Shown here: in pieces, positions 1 through 9,890 of the stretch | Layout of the letters: every line of letters starts with the position of its first letter | How positions within the stretch are numbered: the first letter of the stretch is position 1 | Source of the DNA: Welwitschia mirabilis | Lineage: Eukaryota; Gnetophyta; Gnetopsida; Welwitschiales | Length of the DNA: 54,816 nt | Assembly (NCBI GenBank): GCA_051453625.1 | Contig: JBOZIK010000001.1 | Span: 181,939,065-181,993,880, forward strand | Direction: 5' to 3' | Position numbers and translations under genes: made by a program | The notes under the pieces: generated by a model | The model's input: only the letters and a program-made list of their open reading frames with translations | Databases searched by the model: none | What the model was told of the DNA's origin: nothing

Positions 1-171
1 CATGATTTTACATCTCAAGTAAGAAGATAATTTCAAGATATTGAGGAATGGTACATGAAGATAAAATATGTTCAACTCAGAGTATTTCTTATTCAAGCAA
101 TATAACTGACTTGCAGGAAATTCACATACATCGATCTCAAAAAATGAATATGAGAGGATCATCAAGAATAT

Positions 172-700
172 ATAATTAAAGCATACACAATATGATGATT
201 TTAATACATATTGCATAAAAGAAAGAACCAACAAGGAAGCATCAATGTAAAGAACTACACAATAGAAATGATAATCTTAATACAGAATGCATTAGAAAGA
301 ACCAATAAGAAAGCATGAAAGTAAAGGAACCATACATATACATAACGATTTCAATACCGAATGCATAAGAAACGACCATTACAGAAGCAAGAAGGTAATA
401 AACCATACATAAACATGATAATCTCAATATAGAATGCATAAAAATGACTAATAAGGAAGCATGAAGATTAGGAATCATATAATAAACACGACAAATTCAA
501 TATAGAATGCATACAGAAGGATTAACAAGGAAGCACAAAGGTAAAGAACCATACATAAACATGATAATCTCAATACGGAATGCAAAAAATGGACCAACAA
601 GGTATCATAAAAGCATAAAACCATACATAATCATGATAATCTCAAAATGGAATGCATAAAAAGGACCAACAAGAAAGCACAAAAGTAAAGGAACCATACC
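172..700. repeat. Tandem repeat, about 73-bp unit, about 7 copies
   Basis: The core 'aatgcataaa' followed by 'ggaccaacaaggaagca' and 'aaccatacataaacatgata' recurs. The landmark TGC falls at 212, 288, 362, 435, 508, 581 and 653, giving spacings of 76, 74, 73, 73, 73 and 72 bp. Units differ by substitutions and small indels, with the central units most alike. The period is not a multiple of three, and the open frame crossing it (242-478, minus) is only repeat sequence. Confidence 0.9.
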
Positions 701-866
701 AATTTTCAAGAAGAACTCAAGATATTTGCTAGTCTTCAAGGCTTTTCCGGCTCCAAGACTCGATAGCAAAAAGTTCTTTACAAAATAAAAGTGAGAAAAA
801 AGGAGGAGTAGAGTCCTATTTATAATTGAGATTTGGTAGAATGAAAAGAGTTACAAGCATATGAGG

Positions 867-940
867 ACAAACGAAAGTTGGCAAAGATTCATTGCATATA
901 AAGACAAATGAAAGTTGGCAAAGATTCCTTGCATATAAAG
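867..940. repeat. Tandem duplication, 2 x 37 bp
   Basis: Units 867-903 and 904-940 differ at two positions and share the core 'gaaagttggcaaagatt'. They lie just upstream, in the minus direction, of the TATA-like box at 816-826, where LTR enhancer repeats usually sit. Confidence 0.9.
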
Positions 941-1300
941 ATAAAATATCATGGTTAAGAGGGGTTACATAATGTCTCATAAATGATTTCCTGGCAACTT
1001 GGTGCTTTTAACAATATAATCAAGATAATTCTTTATATTTAATCATGAGGAAAAGGAATAAATACATGCTTCCACAATAAGCATTTCAATTTAGCATTTA
1101 CTTTCAATAGCATAAGTAAATAAAAGATATTATTTCCACCATAAGATCATATAAAGATTTGGTATAAACATTTACATAAAACAATATTCATATTGCAATT
1201 CAATAATATAGTATTTCAAGAATATATTAATTACAAAAATTAGGGTTCCAAGTAATTCAATATTTTCCATATATTTCATTAAACATAAACTTGTAGAAAG

Positions 1301-2189
1301 AGAAAAAATGTGGATGTGACATAGAGTACTCTAGAATAGAATATTTTTAAAATTATTTTATAAAATTAAAACAATGGAGCTTGTTATTTTTTAATATGCT
1401 CAGGTCGTTCCATCATGTTGCAACATCTTTGATTAAGAATATAGCTATGTATATACTTTATAGTTTCTTTTGAACATTTTTTAGTTTTAAATGATTCTCA
1501 ACATATTACAATCATTATAAAGCTTCTTTACAAGATCTAGATGCACTAGAAGATATTTGAACTTATAATGACTTGAAACATTAAATTAAATCATGATCTT
1601 TCAATCTATTAGGGATGGTTTCTTATAATGAATGAAGAACTACATCTTCACATAGAGTTATCCCTTTGTGGAGATAATGGAAGTTGTTGGCTTTAAAAAC
1701 TATGAGGATTGCCTTGCTAATTAATATATTTTCTTGTTCTAATCCTGAATTCTAAGTTGAATTTTGTACTATATTTCATGTATAATTTTCTCTCATGATC
1801 ATGCTCTTAAAACTTGCAAAATCAAGTTTAATTTATCATTAGTTTCTCTTTTTAAGATTTTTACATTGACATAGTTACTTTTAAAGTGGATGTGAAGCTT
1901 ATTGAGTCTTTGTTATAAGGCATTGATGTGAGTATTTATATAATTTTTCATATGTTAGTAATTTATGTTTCACCCTCATGTCATTTTCTCTTAGGCCCTT
2001 ACTTGACCTTTTTATAACTGATTTTTTTTTAAAGGTTTTGAATGTTATAATGATCAGAGTAATTTTTATCTTAGTTGCTAACTAATGAGTAAATATTTAT
2101 CTAATCTTTTATTTACTTACATAACAAGTTTACTTTTTTATCATAATTTTTTTCTATGAGTCTCTCTATAGTTGATATGACATGGTTGT
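1301..2189. other. AT-rich stretch without recognisable features
   Basis: No open frame, RNA gene or recognisable transposon domain is seen on either strand between the LTR-like block and the 91-bp array. Confidence 0.5.
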
Positions 2190-3790
2190 TAAGACTCTAA
2201 TAGCCTCTTATGTTTTAAATTGATGCATTTGATCTCTCAACTAATGATACTATTTTTGTGAAACTTGTGGATTCTCTAGTTATAACTCTAACACCTCCTT
2301 ATATTATAAAATATAACATCTACCTTCATTATCATTGAGGTAATAGTTCTAAGAGGGGTCTAGTTAGAGCCTTAGCATTTCCTTATATTCTAAACTAAAT
2401 AATCTACCTTAATGATCACTAAGGTAATATCTAGGAATCCTAAGAATGGTCTAGTCAAAAACCTAACATTCCTTTATGTTTTAAACTAAATAATATGCTT
2501 TGTAATATTTAAGGTGATATATGTAGATCATAGGGTGATCTAGTTAGAACATTTGTACTATCTTATATTAAAAATTGAAGTAGCAACTTTCATGATCATT
2601 AAGGCAACATATATGAGTTATAATAATGATCTAATTAGAATCCTAGTATCTTCTTATTTGAAAATTAAAGTATCAACTTACATAATTGTCGAGGTAATAT
2701 CTTTAGATCCTAGGAGTGATTCAATTAGAACCCTTGCATCCCCTTATATTCAAATTGGAAGAATCGACCTTAATGATTGATAAAGTGATATCTATGAACC
2801 ATAAGAGTGGTTCAGTTAAAATCCGAGTGTTCCCTTATGTTGAAAACTAAAGTATTAATCTGAACAATCACCTAGATGGGATTTGTAAGCCCTAGGATTA
2901 GTTCATTTAGAATTCTAGTGCTCCCTTATTTTTAAAATTAGAGTACTAGACTTCACCATTACTAAAGTGATATCTATAGATGCTAGGAATCTAACTAACC
3001 ATTCCTAACAAATAAACCTACACAATTACTAAGGTGATATCCATGGGAAACAAGGTTGGTCTAGTGAGAACTCTATTTCATTATGTTCTAAACTAAATAA
3101 TACATCTTCTTGATCATTAAGGTAGCATCTATGAGTCATAGGAGTGGTTAATCAAAAACCCTCGAATTCGCTTATGTTCTAAACTATAGTATCTACATTC
3201 ATGATTATAAAGATTATATCTTTAAATTGTATGAATCATTCAATTAGAACCTTAACACGTACTTAGATTAAAAACTAAAGAATCTACCTTCAAAATCATC
3301 AAATGAGATCTATGTACCATAGAAGTAATTCAATTAGATTTGTGATGCCTTCTTATGTTGAAAATTGAAGGACACACCTTCATAAGGATTGATGTGATAT
3401 TCTTAAGTCATAAGAGTAGTTTAGTCAGAATATTGACATCCCTTTATGTTGAAAACTAAAGAATATTCCTTCATGATTATTGAGGTGGCATCCATGAGCT
3501 ATAAGAATGGGTCAGCTAGAATCCTGATGTATTTTTATGTTAAAAACTAAATAACCTACCTTCATGATCATTGAGCTGACATCTATGTGAAATAAAAATG
3601 GTTCAATTATAATATTGGTACCCTCCTCATGTCGAAAAATTAATTATTTACCTTCATGATTGCTAAGGAGACATATGTAGGTCATAAGATGGTCCAGTTA
3701 GAACCCTCATGCCCTGTTATGTTAAAAACTAAAGTTGCAGTGGCTGAGGTAACATCTATAAGTTATAACATGATCACATCACATCCTTTT
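2190..3790. repeat. Tandem array of about 17 units of 91 bp
   Basis: Each unit contains, with variation, 'ccttatgttgaaaactaaag', 'accttcatgatcattgaggt' and 'ggttcagttagaaccctag'. The landmark 'cta/ca(g/a)tta' falls at 2276, 2360, 2451, 2540, 2631, 2722, 2813, 2904, 2991, 3061, 3153, 3241, 3331, 3422, 3513, 3604 and 3695. Spacing is 88-91 bp apart from a shortened unit near 3000 (70 bp) and shorter units at both edges. The small frame at 2553-2780 is a by-product of the repeat. This is a satellite or minisatellite-like array; I know of no matching named family. Confidence 0.92.
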
Positions 3791-5796
3791 ATCATCAAAT
3801 TAGTACTTTTTAACATCATGTCATGGTTGAGTTAACATCATGCCATATTTTACTTCAACATCATTTTACCATTACATTAACTATACTTTAAGATTTGTTA
3901 TTTCTCTTATAAATGGATTTTAGAGGAGTCCATTTATTTTGTTGATTCACTTGTTTTATTGACTTTTTTTTCTCTAAGTAAACCCTGCTTTTAATTTATT
4001 CTTTTATTATTCATTCTTTACTTTCTTATTGTTTTTTTTTCTTGTATTCATATATTGTATTCTTCTATCTCTGTAGGTTTCTTACTCTTTATTTAGGTTA
4101 AACACATGCTAACACATTTATTTATCCTTAATTTTATAGATATTCATTTTAAACATATGCCTTTGAAAACCTTTTCTAATATTTATTAACTTGTTTGTAA
4201 CATTAGATTTGCATATGAAGAAGTTTATGATTTAATGATCCAAGAAAAATTTAGTTAGACTTTGAGTTCCAATAGCTTGAATCTTATCTTCTTTTCATAT
4301 TTTAGTTTTTACCTCTAAAATATTTACATAATTCTTAATTCCATTAATGCTTCTTATGATAGTGAAGCTCATGCCTTTCATCACCTCAACCTTGGATTGA
4401 TTTCCATTACTTTGTAATCCATTAGGAATACTTTTGACTTAGATCATGGAAGTTCCAAACCTATGAAGTTTTCTACTTATGAATTGTAGTTCTTAAATTT
4501 ATTTAAGAATACATTCTTTGGTTTTATGGATAGAAAACTTTATTTTCATTGATACTATGGAATAACTTTGAATACTATTTTAGTTTATTATTACATAGCC
4601 CTTGGATTTTGAATTGCTTACAATAGGTCTTTACATTCTTAATCTTCCAATCTTTTAGAGCATGCCATTTACCTCTTATTCATGTATTAATGTTAGAAGG
4701 TTTTATGTTATTAGTACTTTAGTATTTATTTAGAGCTCATTTCATATCTTAATAAGATAAAATACAACTCTTGTAGTGGCCATTTGATTTGTTTGAAAAG
4801 GAGAATTCTTCTTTCCTTATATTTTACCTTTTATGTTGGTGCATATTTTGCAAATATTTGGTAAACTTACTTTTCTTATGATATCATCATTCCTCTGGCC
4901 TCTCTTCCTAATTTCAATCCTTATACTTCTTCTAACAATATGGGTAACTTTATTTATTATTTTAATAGTGTAGTGTTTTCTAATAAGGTATTGGTTTTCA
5001 TATGGATATATTTTCATGATAAAGTTTCTTCTTTGATAATTAATTTATTGCTTTTATAAATGAATACTAAGAAAGAATATTCTTCTTGAACTTTATGGCC
5101 ATAATGGAAGGAAAAAAATCTTTCTTTGTTTTCTCGATCTAATGTTTCTCTTCAACTAGATGAATAGGAAGAGTAGTATAGCTCTTCTTTGATTATTTGA
5201 AAGACAAATACTAATTTGTGGTACATAATTTTTTCCTATATGTTTCTTCTTCTATATTTTTTTCTATATGTTTCTTCTTCTATGATTTACTTGTTTAAGG
5301 TTTAATAGCTCACTTTATTTTACTTTTTAAGGCCCTTAAAGCTCCTCTCACTAATCCTTAAACACAAAAAGGGAAAGCTTAGTGTAAATTACTATAAAGA
5401 CATCCAATCAAGGGTTGAAGTAAGTGATCTTATTAATTTTCCTCATTATTTGACTTCGTAATTTCATCACTAATTGAATTTAAGTGAGATAATGTTAATG
5501 AGGTGGTTGACGTTAACTCCTTTTTGCATTTAGTTGATTTTTTTTACAAATCCATCTTTTAGTCCTTAAGGTTTTGTGGCCTTCTTAGTATTTGATCTTT
5601 TGCTTTATTTCTACTTCTATTATCCTACTAATTTTATGGTATCATCAATGCCTTTAATTTTTTATGTAGATAGGTATCTTCCTATCTTAGTTTCTAGCTT
5701 AGTACCAAAGACTTAGCTACTACTTGCTTGAAGTAATTAGGTAGAAAAAATGATAGAAATTATCATAAAATAGGCTATAAAGCATTTTCATAGGGT
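3791..5796. other. AT-rich stretch without recognisable features
   Basis: Several plus-strand frames keep short open stretches between many stops (for example around 4370-4560 and 4900-5040). They match no domain I can name. This may be a very old transposon coding region. Confidence 0.4.
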
Positions 5797-6708
5797 GGAT
5801 GCTTTTATTTTATGAGATCAATAGGGCTTTAACTTTGAAATAGATTTCAATGTATAAGATTAGATAACTTATGTCTTCATTATCATATGAATGATAACTG
5901 GAATCCCATTCAAAAGAGTTTTGATCTTCTTATCAATGCACTTAAGGAAGTTCATTATATGACTTATCACAATATTTGTTAAGTCTTCAGATTTTTGGGT
6001 TTGCTTATTAAAGGTAACTTTTATTTCTTTGTTGACTCTTAAGAACAGGCATTTCCTAAGTCATGGTTATTTCTTCTATTTTTTTAAGGCTAAGTTGGAC
6101 TTTCTTCAATTAAAAAATCTATTTCTTTAGCATAAACAAGCATAGACCAAGATAATGCTTGCAACTTTAGATCAAAAAATATGCATATTAGTCATTTATT
6201 TATTCATGTTTAGTATAATGAAACTAAAATTACTGAAATGGTAACCAAGTATCATTCTTTCCATAAGGATATTTTTGGTGAATGTAATAAAACTAACATA
6301 ATATTAATAATCCTGTAATAAAATCAAATAAAATATAAAATCAAAGTTAAGAGATTTTTGATGCTATTTGATTAGTAACATAGGAAAATAAACATGTGTT
6401 AGAGGTCTATCTTATCTTTCCCTAAAATCCACCCTTTCTTTAGTAATTCTTATAAGTCATAAAACATACGCTTTAAATCAGCAAGTCATAATGGCTTAGA
6501 CATGATAACATTTGACACCTAATTATTGATGAATTTAATAGTTACTTTAATTATACATAGCTCTTTATGATTATCAAAAGTAACTATATTTTTCCTCAAG
6601 ATCTATAACATAATAGTAACTATAACTAAAAAACTGAACTTTGGAGAATTCACTTGTGTAAAAGGTTCTAATGATGTAGGATCATCTAAGGATTAGTAGT
6701 ATAATATT

Positions 6709-7307
6709 TTTTTTTTCCAATAAGCTATCTCCATTCATATTACTTATATGAGAAGATTACATCATAAGTTATTATCTTGGGGTCAATTTTGGACCCTCAT
6801 TCCCCATGCAAAAACTAGGTCACCCTTACAAAAGTCTATGTTTCTCAAGAAATCTGAAATCCCTATTTAACAAATTTTCTCTCTGGATCTCCTTTAGACG
6901 AGCCTGGATCTCGAACTGTGTTTGTTTGTAGTGTTTTCTGACTTCTGATTTTTTACTTTGAAATATTTTGGTGTTGTGTTTATTCCAGACATGGTACACA
7001 GTTACTGCAAAAGAGGCACTAAAAATTTTATGCTTCATTTCACTTTGTCTACAATCATATGTAAGAATCCTTGTCCATGTTTTTAATGAGTTTGGAATAG
7101 TATTATGCCCAATCCTGGTCATTCCTTTCTGCAGAAGGTCATATGCCCATAAACATTGAAAATAGAGGTGAGAGATGGATTCTAGATTTCCATTACACAG
7201 TACACTGTTATGGTCTGTTGTTTGGAATCCCATTTTATTCATCCTTTCTCTTGTAAATAGACTATCTTTTAATATAATCCAGAGGTGGAATGAATGTTTA
7301 GGGATAT
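6709..7307 (-). mobile_element. 5'-truncated LINE 3' end (first copy)
   Basis: Minus-strand LINE fragment. Its poly(A) tail appears as a T-run after 6708. A target-site duplication begins at 6693 (ttagtagtataatatt); the matching right side is cut by the gap after 'ttagta' (7308-7313). The insertion lies inside an Athila-type LTR. Confidence 0.8.
6826..7307 (-). pseudogene. LINE ORF2 C-terminus: RT-associated zinc-binding domain (zf-RVT), partial
   Basis: The frame is open on the minus strand from the truncation point (7307) to a TAA at 6826-6828, about 160 residues. It carries a C-x2-C, then ESISHLYFQC and a W-rich stretch, typical of the zinc-binding domain that follows reverse transcriptase in plant L1-type LINEs. 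The first methionine (7242) is internal to the domain and is not a real start. Endonuclease and RT domains are absent because the insertion is 5'-truncated. This copy lacks the internal TAG seen in its near-twin at 8443-8924. Antisense frames at 6968-7159 and 7175-7432 are shadows. Confidence 0.8.
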
Positions 7308-7313
7308 TTAGTA

Positions 7314-7413
7314 NNNNNNNNNNNNNNNNNNNNNNNNNNNNNNNNNNNNNNNNNNNNNNNNNNNNNNNNNNNNNNNNNNNNNNNNNNNNNNNNNNNNNNN
7401 NNNNNNNNNNNNN
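7314..7413. other. Assembly gap, exactly 100 N
   Basis: A round 100-N run is the usual placeholder for a gap of unknown size. The sequences on the two sides are near-identical copies. Confidence 0.99.
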
Positions 7414-8310
7414 GGATGCTTTTATTTTATGAGATCGATAGGGCTTTAACTTTGAAAGATATTTTCAATGTATAAGATTAGATAACTTATGTCTTCATTA
7501 TCATATGAATGATAACTAGAATCCCATTCAAAAGAGTTATGATATTCTTATCAATGCACTTAAGGAAGTTCATTATATGACTTATCACAAGATTTGTTAA
7601 GTCTTTAGATTTTTGGGTTTGCTTATTAAAGTTATCTTTTATTTCTTTGATGACTCTTAAGGACAGTCATTTACTTAGTCTTAGTTATTTCTTATATTTT
7701 TTTAAGGCTAAGTTGGACTCTCTTCAATTAAAAAATCTATTTCTTTATCATAAACAAGCATAGACCAAGATAATGCTTGCAACTTTAGATAAAAAAATAT
7801 GCATATTAGTCATTTATTTATTCATGTTTAGTATAATGAAACTAAAATTAATTAAATGGTAATCAAGTATCATTCTTTCCATAAGGATATTTGTGGTGAA
7901 TGTAATAAAACTAACATAATATTAATAATCCTTTAATAAAATTAAATAAGATATAAAATCAAAGTTAAGAGATTTTTGATGCTCTTTGATTAGTGACATA
8001 GGAAAATAAGCATGTGTTAGAGGTCTATCTTAGCTTTCCCTACAATCCACCCTTTCTTTAGTAATTCTTATAAGTCATAAAACATATGCTTTAAATCAGC
8101 AAGTCATAATGTCTTAGACATGGTAACATTTGACACCTAATTATTGATGAATTTAATAGTCACTTTAATTATACATAGCTCTTTATGATTATCAAAAGTA
8201 ACTATATTTATCCTCAAGATCTATAACATAATAGTAACTATAACTTGAAAACTAAACTTTGGAGAATTCACTTGTGTAAAAGGTTCTAATGAAGTAGGAT
8301 CATCTAAGGA

Positions 8311-8326
8311 TTAGTAGTACAATATT
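8311..8326. repeat. Target-site duplication of truncated LINE, left copy
   Basis: ttagtagtacaatatt matches 8925-8940 (ttagtagtataatgtt) at 14 of 16 positions, with the LINE between them. The related LTR D at about 31405-31445 has the same surroundings without the LINE. Confidence 0.8.
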
Positions 8327-8924
8327 TTTTTTTCCAATAAGATATCTCCATTCATATTACTTATATGAGAATATTACATCATAAGCTATTGTCTTGGGGT
8401 CAATTTTGGACCCTCATTCCCCATGCAAAAACTAGGTCACCCTTACAAAAGCTTATTTTTCTCAAGAAATCTTAAATTCCTATTCAACAAATTCTCTCTC
8501 TAGATCTCCTTTAGATGAGCTTGGATCTCAAACTGTATTTGTTTGTAGTGTTTTGTTACTTTTGATTTTTTACTTTGAAATATTCTAGTGTTGTGTTCAT
8601 TCCAGACATGGTACACAGTTGCTGCAAAAGAGACACTAAAAATTTTATGCTTCATTCCACTTTGTCTACAACCATATGTAAGAATCCTTGTCCATGTTTT
8701 TAATGAGTTTGGAATAGTATTATGCCCAATCCTAGTCATTCCTTTCTGCAGAAGGTCATATGCCCATAGACATTGAAAATAGAGGTGAGAGATGGATTCC
8801 AGATTTTCATTACACAGTACACAGTTATGGTCTGTTGTTTGGAATCCCATTTTATTCATCCTTTCTCTTGTAAATAGACTACCTTTTACTATAATCCAGA
8901 GGTGGAATGAATGTCTAGGGATAT
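8327..8924 (-). mobile_element. 5'-truncated LINE 3' end (second copy)
   Basis: About 600-bp minus-strand insertion. Its poly(A) tail shows as a T-run at the low-coordinate end, and it is bounded by 16-bp target-site duplications at 8311-8326 and 8925-8940. The host sequence is Athila LTR A. Confidence 0.85.
8443..8924 (-). pseudogene. LINE ORF2 C-terminal zinc-binding (zf-RVT) domain, with premature stop
   Basis: Same product fragment as 6826-7307: the residues before and through the internal methionine at 8859 are open, then C-x2-C and HLYFQC follow. A TAG at 8500-8502 stands where the twin copy has CAG (Gln), a C-to-T change. The frame continues beyond it to a TAA at 8443-8445. Only the last part of ORF2 is present, so it was dead on arrival as a retrotransposon. 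Plus-strand frames at 8588-8776 and 8792-9046 are antisense shadows. Confidence 0.8.
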
Positions 8925-8940
8925 TTAGTAGTATAATGTT
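8925..8940. repeat. Target-site duplication of truncated LINE, right copy
   Basis: ttagtagtataatgtt; partner of 8311-8326. Confidence 0.8.
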
Positions 8941-9324
8941 AACATGTACTAGAAATAAAAGAATGAATAACTACTATAATATTTATAATAAGAAAGATTT
9001 TCACCTAAGGACTACTAGTATCATGTTAATGTGTCTTAGAAATTAAAAAAAGAATATCTATTTCTTATATTAATTCAAAAAAATAGATTACATTAATAGA
9101 GAAATATTAAGCTAAAATGAACTCTTCAAACTAGCTTTAGATTAAGTCTACTTCTAAGGAAGGTGCTTAAAAAGCCATGACATCTTGACTCTCTAAGTAA
9201 TTCCACTACATTCAACTAATCAAAGATGTTTATAAATGAGGGCTTAAGAAAATTTTATAGGTAAGTGTGGGGTGGGGATAATAAGATGCCTTTAGGTTGT
9301 AGTGGTAGTTGATGTGGGTGGACT

Positions 9325-9535
9325 TCGTCCTATAGCATTAGGTAGAATCTTCATCATATAGTATTAGGTAGATAATATTCTCTCTTATAGCATTTGGTGG
9401 AGGTTCTCATGTAACATTAGATAGATAAAACTCTATCCTATAGCATTAGGTAAACTCTTTATTATTTAGAATTTTGTGTAGGTTATCTTGTATAATTTAG
9501 TAAAGGTTTTCATGTAGTATTAGGTTGTCAAGATA
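9325..9535. repeat. 26-bp tandem array in LTR A
   Basis: The phrase 'tagcattaggtaga' recurs about eight times at 24-29 bp spacing (for example 9336, 9362, 9391, 9415, 9444, 9519). Equivalent arrays occupy the same place in LTRs B, C and D. Confidence 0.8.
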
Positions 9536-9890
9536 AGTTTAGCATGTGGCCTTTGAATCTTGATTCATTTACCAACTACTGTTATCACCACATGTCCCTA
9601 TCACCATCTTCACATGCCTCTATCATAGATCTTCCAATTCTACTATGGTGTGTTATTACCTTATGCTTCCATTGCCATCATTATTTTATGTGGAATTATC
9701 TCCATCTTCTATCATGTTTTTCAAAACATGACTAAAGATTTGCGATCATTATGGAGAAAATCATGAAATTAAGTTTTATTTTAAAAATAATAAAAGACAT
9801 ATTTTATGATTAAAATAATTAAGTTAATGTCCTTATTTATAATAAGATTAAATCACTTGATATAAATGTAATTTTTTAAATGTTAATACA

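Larger units (their letters stand above)
1..1300 (-). mobile_element. LTR-like block of a retrotransposon, minus strand (partial)
   Basis: No coding potential is seen. A TATA-like box reads on the minus strand at 816-826 (ATTATAAATAG), followed downstream (toward lower coordinates) by a pyrimidine-rich leader. The same arrangement occurs at 44373-44383 (minus) and 54141-54149 (plus), where larger LTR-like copies lie. A 37-bp duplication (867-940) sits upstream of the TATA box and a 73-bp tandem array (about 172-700) downstream of it. I infer an LTR of the same broad family. The ends were not found and the element may begin outside the window. Confidence 0.4.
5797..7313. repeat. First copy of a 1517-bp direct duplication
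   Basis: Collinear with 7414-8930 over its whole length (constant offset 1617), at about 95% identity by eye. It contains flanking DNA, the low-coordinate part of an Athila-type LTR (from about 6207) and a 5'-truncated LINE. It runs straight into a 100-N gap, so it may be the other allele of 7414-8930 rather than a true second copy. Confidence 0.93.
7414..8930. repeat. Second copy of the 1517-bp direct duplication
   Basis: Starts at the gap edge with the sequence found at 5797 and stays collinear until the point matching the other gap edge (8930), then continues into unique LTR sequence. Confidence 0.93.
7825..9890 (-). mobile_element. 3' LTR of the outer Athila-like element (LTR A)
   Basis: About 1.45 kb of LTR once the inserted LINE (8327-8924) is removed. 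It pairs best with 30923-32250 (LTR D), for example around 7830-8310 and 9010-9890. On the minus strand the LTR begins TGTATTAACA (9890 downward), preceded by a short purine-rich tract (TTTGGAG, 9891-9898). It ends near TG on the plus strand at 7825. An internal 26-bp tandem array lies at about 9325-9535. The frame at 9544-9735 is not coding. Confidence 0.75.

Noticed and set aside
242-478. 78-codon open frame on the minus strand
   Set aside because: It lies wholly in the 73-bp tandem array; the period is not a multiple of three and the peptide is a repeat artefact.
242-700. CRISPR-like array because of regular spacing
   Set aside because: Whole units repeat with no unique spacers, and the context is plant retrotransposon DNA.
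2553-2780. 75-codon open frame on the plus strand
   Set aside because: Falls within the 91-bp tandem array and matches no domain.
6968-7432. Plus-strand open frames over the truncated LINE (also 8588-9046 in the twin copy)
   Set aside because: Antisense to the zf-RVT coding strand, which carries recognisable motifs; one also runs into N.
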